From Kastovskya adunca ATA6-11-RM4 (GTDB lineage: Bacteria; Cyanobacteriota; Cyanobacteriia; Cyanobacteriales; Coleofasciculaceae), in contig JAHHHJ010000007.1 of NCBI GenBank assembly GCA_019359445.1, forward strand, positions 124,001 through 188,000: a stretch of DNA of 64,000 nt, read 5' to 3'. Positions 35,048 to 44,600 of this stretch are shown in pieces. The translations under genes were made by a program, and so were the position numbers. The notes beneath the pieces were generated by a model. It saw only the letters and a list, made by a program, of their open reading frames with translations, was not told the DNA's origin and made no database searches. Positions within the stretch are counted from its first letter, which is position 1; every line of letters starts with the position of its first letter.

Positions 35048-36313
35048 ATGCAAAAGCCTAGACATACATCTGAGCATCGCCATCCTGTTTTAACCTCTCA
35101 TCTCGGTCGTTCTGGTTCTCAAGCAATTCCGATTCATTGGGGAGAAGCTGACCCGATCAAACGTGGTGCAGTCGTTGGCACCTTGAGAAATCCTGCCCAT
35201 CGCAACGTCATTGGCGCGCACTCTGGTGGCTATGCAGTTTATCGGGCGCTGGCGGTGGCGAGTGGAGCCTTACAGCCCAATCACCGCGCGGATTTGACTA
35301 ATACAGCCCCGGTTGTCAATTTTGGCCCGCATCCGAGCTGGGCAGACCCCCATAAGATCGTTTCCTTCGATCCCTTTGGTGCCATCGTGGGAGACGCTTA
35401 CTCGTCTTTGTATACCAAGGGATACGACATTCTCCCCACAATCGCGATTACAAAAGCCCATGTCAATATGCCAGAATTGCAAGACGCGGTGGCAAAAGGG
35501 CGCTTATCCGTAGATGGTCAAATCATCAAAAGCGGCGGCAGTTTAGTCGTCACTAAAGTGGCAATTGACCCCGTTTGGTATTTACCAGGTATTGCCCAAC
35601 GTCTCAAGGTTGAAGAAAGCCATCTGCGCCGGATTCTCTGCCAACAAACCGGGGGAATGTTTCCGGAACTGATGACACGTTTTGATTTAAAAGTTTTCCT
35701 CCCTCCCATTGGCGGTATTAGCGTTTATCTAATTGGTGATATTTCCACAATTAGCGATCGCAACTACCCCCTAGCCGTGCGGGTACATGATGAGTGCAAC
35801 GGTTCTGATGTCTTTGGTTCCGATATTTGCACTTGCCGTCCTTATTTAGCCCATGGCTTGGAAGTCTGCGCGCAAACGGCCCTTGCAGGCGGTGCAGGGG
35901 CGCTGATTTACTTTCGTAAAGAAGGTCGGGGATTAGGAGAAGTCACGAAGTTCCTGGTTTACAATGCCCGAAAACGTCAAGAAGGAGGCGATCGCGCGGC
36001 AGCCTATTTTACCCGCACGGAATGCGTTGCTGGCGTTCAAGATATGCGCGCCTACGAACTGATGCCGGATGTGTTGCATTGGCTAGGAATTACCCGTATC
36101 GATCGCTTTGTCTCCATGAGTGATATGAAGTACAACGCGATTATCAACTCTGGCATTGAGGTGATTGAGCGCGTACCGATTCCAGAAGAGTTGATTCCCC
36201 CGGATGCCCAAGTAGAAATTGCCGCCAAGCAAGCGGCGGGGTACTATACCAAAGGTGAAGTGCCGGATGAAGTTGCCCTCAAAGAGATTATAGGGCGGGG
36301 TTTGACAGAGTAG
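35048..36313 (+). CDS. GTP cyclohydrolase II-like protein of the URC (uracil catabolism) type
   Basis: About 421 residues from ATG 35048 (the frame is open from GTG 34979). The C-terminal domain (~190-390) is GTP cyclohydrolase II-like, with zinc cysteines in ECNGSDVFGSDICTCRPY and the catalytic stretch IYFRKEGRGLGEV. The N-terminal ~190 residues (ADPIKRGAVVGTLRNPAHRN, SWADPHKIVSFDPFGA) are the GTP_CH_N extension not found in RibA of riboflavin synthesis. Next to it, after 9 bases, lies a URC4/Urg3 homologue. In Lachancea kluyveri, URC1 (this type) and URC4 are both required to use uracil as nitrogen source. The reaction is uncertain; a role in uracil degradation is inferred from the pair. 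Confidence 0.88.
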   Translation: MQKPRHTSEHRHPVLTSHLGRSGSQAIPIHWGEADPIKRGAVVGTLRNPAHRNVIGAHSGGYAVYRALAVASGALQPNHRADLTNTAPVVNFGPHPSWADPHKIVSFDPFGAIVGDAYSSLYTKGYDILPTIAITKAHVNMPELQDAVAKGRLSVDGQIIKSGGSLVVTKVAIDPVWYLPGIAQRLKVEESHLRRILCQQTGGMFPELMTRFDLKVFLPPIGGISVYLIGDISTISDRNYPLAVRVHDECNGSDVFGSDICTCRPYLAHGLEVCAQTALAGGAGALIYFRKEGRGLGEVTKFLVYNARKRQEGGDRAAAYFTRTECVAGVQDMRAYELMPDVLHWLGITRIDRFVSMSDMKYNAIINSGIEVIERVPIPEELIPPDAQVEIAAKQAAGYYTKGEVPDEVALKEIIGRGLTE

Positions 36314-36322
36314 ATATCAGTA

Positions 36323-37603
36323 ATGAGCAGTTTTGAACAAGAAGCGATCGCTTATCTGCGTTCTCCAAAAGCTATACGCGATCGCTCTCAACAACTTTTT
36401 CATCTCGCTTGCGAAGACAAACTCCGCCACTTTCGTATCGATTTAACCCAACTCGACAAGTGTGCTGATTATGTCGTTCAGGTAACCCGCGACAACTACC
36501 CCGATTTAAACATCCCCTTTCACAGCCGCTGGCGTCACTTTGAAGTTGGCGTATCGCGTCTTGCAGAACTCAATCGCGACTTAGCCGCATTTCCCCCCCT
36601 AGAAAAAGCCCGAATTAAGTTTGATTTGGTAATTGTCAGTGTTTTACTCGATGCGGGTGCGGGTGCTGACTGGTACTACTACGAAGCAGAAACGGGACAA
36701 ACCTTTCAGCGTTCCGAAGGATTAGCCGTTGCCAGTTTCCGCATGTTTAAGCAAGGGCTGTTCTCCAGCAACAAGTCTCAACCCTTACAAGCGGATGCAA
36801 AGAAATTGCAAAACTTGACTGCAACAACCCTAGCAGAAGCATTTCAGATAAATGAGGAAAATATGCTGCTAGGGCTAGAAGGGCGGTTGGAACTACTACA
36901 ACGCTTAGGGAAAGTCCTGACTCAGCACCCGGAATTTTTTGGCACCAAAAATCCTCGCCCCGGTAACTTAGTTAACTACTTGCTAAATAACCCACACTCA
37001 GACTCTTCTACTCAAAACTTTCTACTCAGCACTCAAGACTCAGGACTCAGCACTCTCAAAGCAACTGATATACTACGTGCCACTTTAGAAGGATTTGGAG
37101 AAATTTGGCCAGGGCGAGAGGTGATTGCGACTACCAACTTAGGCGATGTCTGGCGACATCCAGCTTTACCCGGCGAGAATCCAGTCGATCAATATGTCCC
37201 CTTCCACAAACTTTCCCAGTGGCTAACCTACTCGCTCTTAGAACCTCTCCAGGAATTAGGAATAGAAATTACCGAGTTGGATGAGATGACAGGATTGCCA
37301 GAGTATCGTAACGGCGGCTTGTGTCTTGATATCGGGCTGTTACAGGCAAAACATTTGGCAATCTATCACCAGCGTCACTTACCTGGTTCAGAAGTCATTG
37401 TAGAGTGGCGATCGCTAACCGTTACTCTCCTAGACAAAATTGCTGACACCATTCGACAAAAATTAGGGATGAACCAAGCGGAATTACCCCTAGTGAAGAT
37501 ATTGCAAGGGGGAACCTGGAGTGCAGGACGACGCATCGCTGCTGAGTTAAGAACCGGAGGCGTACCTCCCATTGAGATCGAAAGTGATGGCACAGTATTT
37601 TGA
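36323..37603 (+). CDS. URC4/Urg3 family protein (DUF1688)
   Basis: The protein has 426 residues and matches the URC4/Urg3 family by its start (AIAYLRSPKAIRDRSQQLF), RWRHFEVGVSRLAELN, LLDAGAGADWYYYEAETG and the ending LVKILQGGTWSAGRRIAAEL. The biochemical function is unknown, but the family is required for uracil catabolism in yeast and is encoded beside a GTP cyclohydrolase II-like gene in many bacteria, as here. A Ser/Gln/Thr-rich insert (about residues 224-245) is encoded by CACTCAAGACTCAGGACTCA-type short repeats (36994-37057) that keep the reading frame. The insert is atypical for the family and was probably acquired by repeat invasion. Confidence 0.9.
   Translation: MSSFEQEAIAYLRSPKAIRDRSQQLFHLACEDKLRHFRIDLTQLDKCADYVVQVTRDNYPDLNIPFHSRWRHFEVGVSRLAELNRDLAAFPPLEKARIKFDLVIVSVLLDAGAGADWYYYEAETGQTFQRSEGLAVASFRMFKQGLFSSNKSQPLQADAKKLQNLTATTLAEAFQINEENMLLGLEGRLELLQRLGKVLTQHPEFFGTKNPRPGNLVNYLLNNPHSDSSTQNFLLSTQDSGLSTLKATDILRATLEGFGEIWPGREVIATTNLGDVWRHPALPGENPVDQYVPFHKLSQWLTYSLLEPLQELGIEITELDEMTGLPEYRNGGLCLDIGLLQAKHLAIYHQRHLPGSEVIVEWRSLTVTLLDKIADTIRQKLGMNQAELPLVKILQGGTWSAGRRIAAELRTGGVPPIEIESDGTVF
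36994..37057. repeat. In-frame short-repeat insertion in the URC4 gene
   Basis: About 64 bases made of imperfect ACTCAGC/ACTCAAG/ACTCAGG units inside the coding sequence. The units are the reverse complement of the GAGTCCT-type repeats seen after purD. The frame is kept and codes for a Ser/Thr/Gln-rich loop. Confidence 0.7.
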
Positions 37604-37782
37604 GTAAAGTTCCTCTCATATTTCTCGCTCTAGTCGAAAGCTGAAAAGGTCGTTAGTTCAGGCTTTAGCTCAAATTACTATTTCAAATACAGCCTTTTTC
37701 CAGTAAATGGACTCGCTAGATTAGATAGGGGTAAGCTACTGTGCCAATCCCTTACAAAAATTTTGTTGAACTACGAAATGAA

Positions 37783-38991
37783 ATGAAAAAATATTTACTA
37801 ATATTAGTAATCTTTTTGCCGCTCCTAATTATCAGCATAAGGATTACTAATGCCCGCACCTTCGCACCTCTATCTGCATACCGTACCCTAGAATCAATTG
37901 CGGGAGCAGGCTTGTACAAAACCAAACTTCCTGAAGGTAATGAAGCCTATCTGCAAGTCATTGATTTACGGAAAATGCAAATCGATCAAATCATTGGCGA
38001 AATGGATGAATTAGGATTTTCTGAGGGTAAATATTATGGTGGATTTGATAGCTACTACAGCCCTCATTTTCAAATGAGCCTATTTTCTAATGTATGGGAT
38101 GAATACAATCTGCTCTATGGCAAACAAGTATTCTCCATGATAAATTGCGCTTTTTTTGAAGAATATAAATCCAGTACGCAATTAGCATTTCCAGTCAAAC
38201 TGAATGGTCAGGTTATTACAGCAGGAAGCAGCCCTTATGGCCCTGTTAATCAGCCAGCAGATAATTACTACAAAAATATACAACTAAAAGCTTTGGTTTG
38301 GGATGATAGCAGTGCCTATATTACTGATTACGATCCTGAATTGGGTTCTCCACTGAACCAGGCAAATGTCCGCAATGCGATCGTGAGCTATCGCTATAGC
38401 GACCACCCTGCTAAAGTAATTGGTAAAAATCAGGAAAATAAATATCATGTCATAGGAACATTAAACAAAGACGACGTTCCTGGCGATGAATTGCTCTTAA
38501 TAATAACTGTCAATAAAGCTACTTTAGATAAAGCGGCTCAATTACTCCGAAAGCTGGGGGTAAGAGGGGATATTCTCACCGTAGACGGCGGTAGTTCTAC
38601 ATTCGTTACTAATCCCAGTACTGGTAGCTTACTCGTGCCGCAACCTGTCAATATAAAAGATAATCCTAACGCCAGTCATTTGCCCCATTACTTGGGATTT
38701 CGTCAAAAAGGAGACTCCCAAAAAACTCCCAAAATTGTTATCAACCAACCTCAGAATACTATCCCCATAAAACCAAAGTTTCCTTACCTCATTCTGTGGA
38801 GAGATAACCTAGCTGGTGATGTAAAAATTGAATTGTATCAAGGGTCAAAACGGGTTAAAGCGATCGCGTCTCGAACAGCCAGTGATGGTGTTTTTGAATG
38901 GACGCCAGACATGTCGATAGTACAGAACTCTGTTATCCGAGTGACGAGTTTAGAGCATAAAAAGGTTTCTGGGAGTCTGCGGTTAAATTAG
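37783..38991 (+). CDS. Secreted phosphodiester glycosidase-like protein with C-terminal Ig-like domain
   Basis: The start is taken as the ATG at 37783 (MKKYLLILVIFLPLLI), which gives a signal peptide; the frame is open from GTG 37741. The middle (~60-290) resembles the NAGPA/phosphodiester glycosidase (DUF2233) fold: FSMINCAFFEE, then ILTVDGGSSTFV with the DGGSS motif near the end. These enzymes remove phosphodiester-linked sugars outside the cytoplasm. The last ~90 residues (ILWRDNLAGDVKIELYQGSK, DGVFEWTPDMSI) look like the small beta-sandwich of KNH-type domains. About 400 residues in total. The substrate is not known, and the similarity is moderate. Confidence 0.7.
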   Translation: MKKYLLILVIFLPLLIISIRITNARTFAPLSAYRTLESIAGAGLYKTKLPEGNEAYLQVIDLRKMQIDQIIGEMDELGFSEGKYYGGFDSYYSPHFQMSLFSNVWDEYNLLYGKQVFSMINCAFFEEYKSSTQLAFPVKLNGQVITAGSSPYGPVNQPADNYYKNIQLKALVWDDSSAYITDYDPELGSPLNQANVRNAIVSYRYSDHPAKVIGKNQENKYHVIGTLNKDDVPGDELLLIITVNKATLDKAAQLLRKLGVRGDILTVDGGSSTFVTNPSTGSLLVPQPVNIKDNPNASHLPHYLGFRQKGDSQKTPKIVINQPQNTIPIKPKFPYLILWRDNLAGDVKIELYQGSKRVKAIASRTASDGVFEWTPDMSIVQNSVIRVTSLEHKKVSGSLRLN

Positions 38992-39094
38992 TTCTCCCTA
39001 TAGTCAAAGCCGATTCAAAATTCGGCGATCGCCTTTATAGAACGCGGTAGGATTAAATCAACCGCAAAAACACCAAAAGAAAACCAGGAATCTC

Positions 39095-41518
39095 TCAAAA
39101 ACCACAAGTTCCAGGCGGGACGGTGGTTCCTGACCAAAAAGTGGTATCGCTAGTAGTAATAGTATTGGTCGGTAAAGTATTCTCTTCTACTTGTATCACG
39201 CCTCCGAAACTATCATCTAAGTAAAGACTGCCGATTGTGTTACTCAGGGGTTGCAGGCAAATATTACCAAAATCACTCGTTAGAGCTTCTGCATCATTGA
39301 AGCTACTACCTGTTATGGCATTTAATTGAACTTTAGCAAAGGTTCTAGCTGAATCAAAGGTGTTAACAGAGATTCCTGAAAAAGTATTATCAGCAATAGA
39401 ATTTGACTCAATTACAACTCGCAGTTCAGCACTACCATTTGTATTTATATTAATACCGTTGAATCCATTTCTGGAAATTTCCGAATTATTGGAAATATTG
39501 ACCGTTCCTTTGGATTCATCGGAAAGTACAAGATTTATGCCATTGTCCAAATTATCGGCAATTGTATTGTCACTGATATCAAAGGTTCCTTCAGCGCTGT
39601 TGGAAATTAAAACGTCAACGCCACTAAGTTGATTGTTACTAATTACATTACGAGTAATGTTAAAAGTTCCTTTACTGTCATCCGATAAAGTAAATTCAAT
39701 TCCTGTAAGTTGATTGTCAGTAATCTGATTGTCAGCGATAGTAAATGTTCCTTGGGCATTAGCTTCTGATGCAACACTAATTCCCCTGGCTTGGTTGCTA
39801 GTAATTTGATTACTGGAAAAATTAAACGTTCCAGAAGCACTGTCAAACGCTTGAATTTCTACGCCGTCTGCGATACCAACTGTCCCTTGATTATCGGCGA
39901 TGATGTTATTGGAAAGGGTAAAGTTGCCAGAGGCAGTGTTACGCAGTTCCAAATTAACGCCATCTCCATCATTTGCTGACCCACCATTGCCAGCGATTTG
40001 AGTATTGGTAAGTGTTAGCTCAACTTGACCGGAATTGTTGTTGAGGGTGAAGCCTTCTAAGGCGGAATTAGTAATAGAGTTATTAGCGATCGCCACTTCA
40101 CCTGTAACTTCAGTTAAGGAGATTCCCTCAGCCGTAGAGTTAGCGATCGCATTATCCCGAATTTCAATATTGCTGATATTGCTTCCCGCGATACCAGCAC
40201 CTGTAGTGGAAGCGATCGCAAATCCAGAAAGCGTTGTATCATTCCCCATTGTCACCGTTCCCGTTACCGCAGGTCGGGCAGTTGTATTAGACAATGGCAG
40301 TTCAATATTACCGAGTTCCACCGTATCGATCTTCTGCACAGCACCCGTTGATAATACCTGCACACCATCGGGAATTGTGAAGGCGGGAATTCCAGGATTT
40401 GTGCCTAATTGCACGTAAACAATCTCGCTGGCTTGTGCAACAGTCAATGCCTCAGCAACCGTTCCCGTAGGACTTTCAAACGTACCGTTTCCGGTTCCTA
40501 TCCCCAAATTAACGTGCCGAAACGTCCAAGGTTGTCCCGTTGTCGGGTTCGTGACAAAAACTGTATCTTGCCTGTTGAAAGATTCTGACTCAATTTGCTC
40601 ATCCACAACAATAGTCGCTTGCCGAGTAACAGATTCTCCCAAACGTGCCAAGACGGAATCTTCTCGGCGTATCCCTCGCGGACGCGTACCAGGGAAATTC
40701 GCCCCCACACTCAACACCAAATTAGTCCCAAACGTGTCATCGCTAGAAAGCGCAAGCCCCAGACGTAAAGTATCTGTAGGACGTGCTTCCAAACGCGTCC
40801 GCCAGCCCAAAATATCAGAACTCCCCGCCGCATCGTAGTAATAAAGTCCTGCATAGCCACGCAAATTACCTGTTTCACCAAGGGAGGCGATTTTTACCCC
40901 CGCTTCCAGATCAACTCCCGTCATCGCGGCTTCAAAGCGGCGGTTTATTTGCCCTTGTTGCGTTCTAGTCTGTGCTAAAAAATTTCCTTGGAAGAAAGGG
41001 TCGGATAATGCAAGGGTAGAAGAGACTGTCTCTGCGGCTAATTGGCGAGTATCCCCAACAGGGATGTAAGCATTCCCACGAAACTCCCAAACGTCCCCCA
41101 AGGTTTCTAATCCCAAACCCAGTTGATCAAAACTGCTGCTTCCCGTCTCGCGGGTGTCGTAGGAGATATAGCCGCCATAGATGCGGTTAGCGTTTGCACT
41201 GTAAAAGCGATGTCCCAGAATAATATTGCTGCTGAGGCGAGAGTTCTCCGTTGACAGCAACAGTCGCCCTTCCAAAAATGTGAGGTTACTACCGGGAGTT
41301 TGGAATAGGGGGAAAAAGCCTTCAATACTGCCAAAAGAACTTTCATAACCCACCCCTGCACCCGTGGTGAATTCTGCACCAATACGGGGGGAAATTCTCA
41401 AAGACGATGCATCGGGTATCTGGGTGGTGTTGGGAGGTTGAGCATTGGCGATCGCGCTAAAGGTTCCCAACAGCAGTAAGGTTGTGTAGAGGCATTGTAT
41501 TGACTGTCTTACAGGCAT
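39095..41518 (-). CDS. Inverse-autotransporter-like outer-membrane protein with beta-helix passenger
   Basis: The protein has 807 residues. A signal peptide (LLLLGTFSAIANAQ) is followed by a barrel-like region (~40-290) resembling the intimin/inverse autotransporter beta domain (RIGAEFTTGAGVGYESSFGS, ILGHRFYSANANRIYGGYIS). After a linker a right-handed parallel beta-helix runs from about 400 to 740, with many NN-I/SNN-type turns (ISNNQLSGVDVLISNSAEGT). Repeats of about 22-25 residues with an Asn ladder are visible. The N-terminal barrel and outward passenger fit type Ve secretion. It ends with GTCGF. It lies downstream of the giant RTX gene on the same strand; a surface adhesin or polysaccharide-binding role is inferred. 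Confidence 0.75.
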   Translation of the reverse strand: MPVRQSIQCLYTTLLLLGTFSAIANAQPPNTTQIPDASSLRISPRIGAEFTTGAGVGYESSFGSIEGFFPLFQTPGSNLTFLEGRLLLSTENSRLSSNIILGHRFYSANANRIYGGYISYDTRETGSSSFDQLGLGLETLGDVWEFRGNAYIPVGDTRQLAAETVSSTLALSDPFFQGNFLAQTRTQQGQINRRFEAAMTGVDLEAGVKIASLGETGNLRGYAGLYYYDAAGSSDILGWRTRLEARPTDTLRLGLALSSDDTFGTNLVLSVGANFPGTRPRGIRREDSVLARLGESVTRQATIVVDEQIESESFNRQDTVFVTNPTTGQPWTFRHVNLGIGTGNGTFESPTGTVAEALTVAQASEIVYVQLGTNPGIPAFTIPDGVQVLSTGAVQKIDTVELGNIELPLSNTTARPAVTGTVTMGNDTTLSGFAIASTTGAGIAGSNISNIEIRDNAIANSTAEGISLTEVTGEVAIANNSITNSALEGFTLNNNSGQVELTLTNTQIAGNGGSANDGDGVNLELRNTASGNFTLSNNIIADNQGTVGIADGVEIQAFDSASGTFNFSSNQITSNQARGISVASEANAQGTFTIADNQITDNQLTGIEFTLSDDSKGTFNITRNVISNNQLSGVDVLISNSAEGTFDISDNTIADNLDNGINLVLSDESKGTVNISNNSEISRNGFNGININTNGSAELRVVIESNSIADNTFSGISVNTFDSARTFAKVQLNAITGSSFNDAEALTSDFGNICLQPLSNTIGSLYLDDSFGGVIQVEENTLPTNTITTSDTTFWSGTTVPPGTCGF

Positions 41519-41591
41519 TTTTTTGACACCAAAATTAAGGATTATTTGAGAATGGGGAATCCACTTTTATAGCCCCTTTTTCCTGTCCTGT

Positions 41592-41621
41592 TGTAGAGAC
41601 GTTGCATGCAACGTCTCTACA
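41592..41621. repeat. 30-bp perfect palindrome
   Basis: TGTAGAGACGTTGCA is followed at once by its exact complement, making a loop-free 30-base palindrome. It stands between the giant RTX gene and the inverse-autotransporter-like gene. A further 7-bp inverted repeat (AGGGTTA-C-TAACCCT, 41621-41635) abuts it at the RTX gene stop. Such palindromes are dispersed in cyanobacterial genomes; here they may act as a terminator or mRNA boundary. Confidence 0.85.
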
Positions 41622-41636
41622 GGGTTACTAACCCTC

Positions 41637-44600
41637 CTAAACACTCGTGAAAGTACCCGCCGCATTCGCAATCAAAGTAGAGGCATTCACCCCAGTCAAA
41701 ATGGCAAGGGTTTGACCGTTGGTCGTATCCGTAATCCAGGTGTGGCTGCTTCTTTGAGTAATCGACAACTGCCCCAAGCTCAACCCTGCCGTTAAACCGA
41801 TATAATCCTCACCCACCTTGAAGTCTCGGATCGTATCCGTCCCTTCACCGCGTGCGAAGACAAAGGTGTCGCGACCTTCACCGCCTGTGAGAATATCATT
41901 TCCCAAACCGCCCCAAAGCCTGTCATTACCCGCGTCGCCCCAGATTTGGTCATCTCCTACTTCGCCGTAGAGATTATCGTTGCCAGCACCGCCGTAGATG
42001 CGGTCATTACCTGTACCGCCATAAATCAGGTCATCGCCGCCAGTAAGAGAATTTTGACTATCGCCGAAGAGGATGTCGTTACCGTCGCCGCCGTAGAGTT
42101 GGTCATTGCCGAGTCCTCCGGAAATCGTGTCATGACCGCCAAAACCGTAGAGGCGATCGCCTCCAGCCGTTCCTACCAAAGTGTCGGTAAGATTAGTGCC
42201 GTTGATGATATTCAAGCTGTCGTTGTCAATGTTGGTAACAGCAACATCATCGGCATTAAGTCCGTTGTAGTTAAGGTCAGCACTAACAGCAGCAGCGGTG
42301 ATGATTTTGTAAGCAATATTGCCATCCACCTCGGCATCATCTACCCCGGTTACAGTTACCGTCTGCGCTTGGTTCCAGTTAGCCGCAGTAAAGGTGAGTG
42401 AGGGAGTCGAAACCTTGCCTTCTGTGGTGTCAGAACTGCTTAACCCAACAGTGACGTTAGCAGTGGGTTGACTCGCGAGGACAACACTAAAGCTAGCTGT
42501 GCCACCAGCTTCTGTCGTGTTACCGCTGATGGCTGAAACCCTAATTCCTACAGTGTCATCATTGCTAATGATGCCCGTGGCAGTGCGGGTGCCGAGGTTG
42601 GCATTGGTTGCACTGTTTAGAGTAACGGTGAAGGTTTCGTTACTCTCAAACCTATTGTCTCCGTTGACGAGAACGGTAATTGTTTTGCTAGTTTCTCCAG
42701 CCGCGAACGTAAGAGTAGCATCGTTGTCAATATAGTCTTTGTCTGCTGTCGTTGCTGTGCTGTCGTTAGTACTGTAGTTGATAGTGATGGGAAGGATACT
42801 GGCTTGTGAAAGGCTGACAGTGTAGGTATAGGCAGTAGTGCCGCTGTTGGCTTCTTTTTGAGCGATCGTGGCTGGACTGAGGGAAACAGTAGGAAGTGGG
42901 TCATCATTGAGGATCGTACCGATAGCCTGGCTTTTAGCGATCGCGGCATTACTGGCATCACTCAGATAAACGAAGAATTTTTCATCACTTTCATTAACAG
43001 CATCGCCAACTATAGGTACTGAAATCGTCTTGGTCGTTTCACCAGGGACAAACGTAAGAGTGCCAGTAACTGCCGTGTAATCAGTTGGGTTGATGGCGGT
43101 ATCGTTGGCGGTGGCGTAGTTTACCGTGACGGGTAAACCAGAAGCAGCGGATAAAGTAACCGTAAAGGTTGCAGTCTTACTATCACCAGTCCCTTCAGTG
43201 ACAGTGACATCTCCACCAATAGAAAGACTGGGTAAAGTCTCGTTATCAGCAATGGTGACAGTCGCAAAATTGTTACTGCCAATGGTGTAGTTGCCAGGGG
43301 TGAGATTAAGCTTGAGGGTTTCTGCCCCTTCGTAAATCACGTCATCCGTCGGCGTTAGCGTCATATCTACAGACTCACTGCCATCAGGAATCGTAATTTT
43401 GAGGTTTGTACCGCTGCTAGTGAGGGTGTTGTTGCCAGTAAGGGTATAGTCGCTGGCACTGGCAGTACTAGCACCATCAATGGTCATGTAGACAATTAAC
43501 TCGCCCAGCGTCCCATTGCGGCTGATGCGGAACGTGCCAGAATTTGCAATGGTTTCTGAGGCATCCGTATCTAGGGCGGTGATATTAACTGTTAGGGTAT
43601 CGTTGTCAATGATGGTGCCGCTACCCTGACTATCAGCAATGGTGGCATTGCTGGGATTGGAGAGGTTGACAAAAAAGCCTTCATTGGCTTCATTGATCAA
43701 ATCATCCGCGATCGCCACATTGATAGTTTGACTAGTAACGCCAGGAGCAAAGGTTAAGGTGCCGCTAGTGTTGGTATAGTCACTGCCAGCTTTAGCTGTG
43801 CCATCAGCCGTGGCGTAGCTAACGGTGATTGTTTGGCTGCTAGGGTTGGAAAGGGAAGCGGTGAAGACAGCATTAGTCGTGCCAGCGTCGCTTTCATTGA
43901 AGGAGACATCGCTAATACTAATGGTTGGTTGATTGTCATCATTGGCGATCGCTACCGTTGCTGTACCTGTAGTAATCGTAGAGTTGGCGGGAGGTGTCGT
44001 CAGATTAGGATTTGAGAGAGTGACGGTAATACTCTCATCCGGTTCATAGACTTTGTCACCTAAAACATCGACAGTAACTGTCTTGGTTGTCTCACCAGCA
44101 GCAAAGTTTAGGGTGCCGGAAGGGATAGTACCGCCACCAGTCACTTGAATATTGTTGTAGTCGATGCCGTTTGTCGCCGTTCCGCCGATGGCATAGTCTA
44201 CGGTACTGGCTACACCAGTGCCGCCGCTACGGGTGACAGTGAAGGTAACGCTTTGAGTACCGCTATTGCCTTCAGTTAAAGTTGGGGTGGTGGTGTTAAC
44301 GGCGTATTGAATTGGGTCATTGGCGACAATTGATACCGTAGCGTTGTTATTAGCCGTATTGATCGTGTAATCCTTACCTGCCGCCAAATTAAGGCGCAAG
44401 GTTTCGTCCCCCTCTGGCAGGGTATCGTCAACTGGGGTGAGGGTGACATCGACATAACTTTGCCCGTCGGGAATGACTACCGATAGACCACCGCTACTGA
44501 GGGTATAGTCACTGCTACTGGCGGTGCTGCGACCATCAATAGCAAGATTGACTGTGAGATTGCCTACTGTGCTACTGCGACTAATGCGGTAGGTGCCTGT

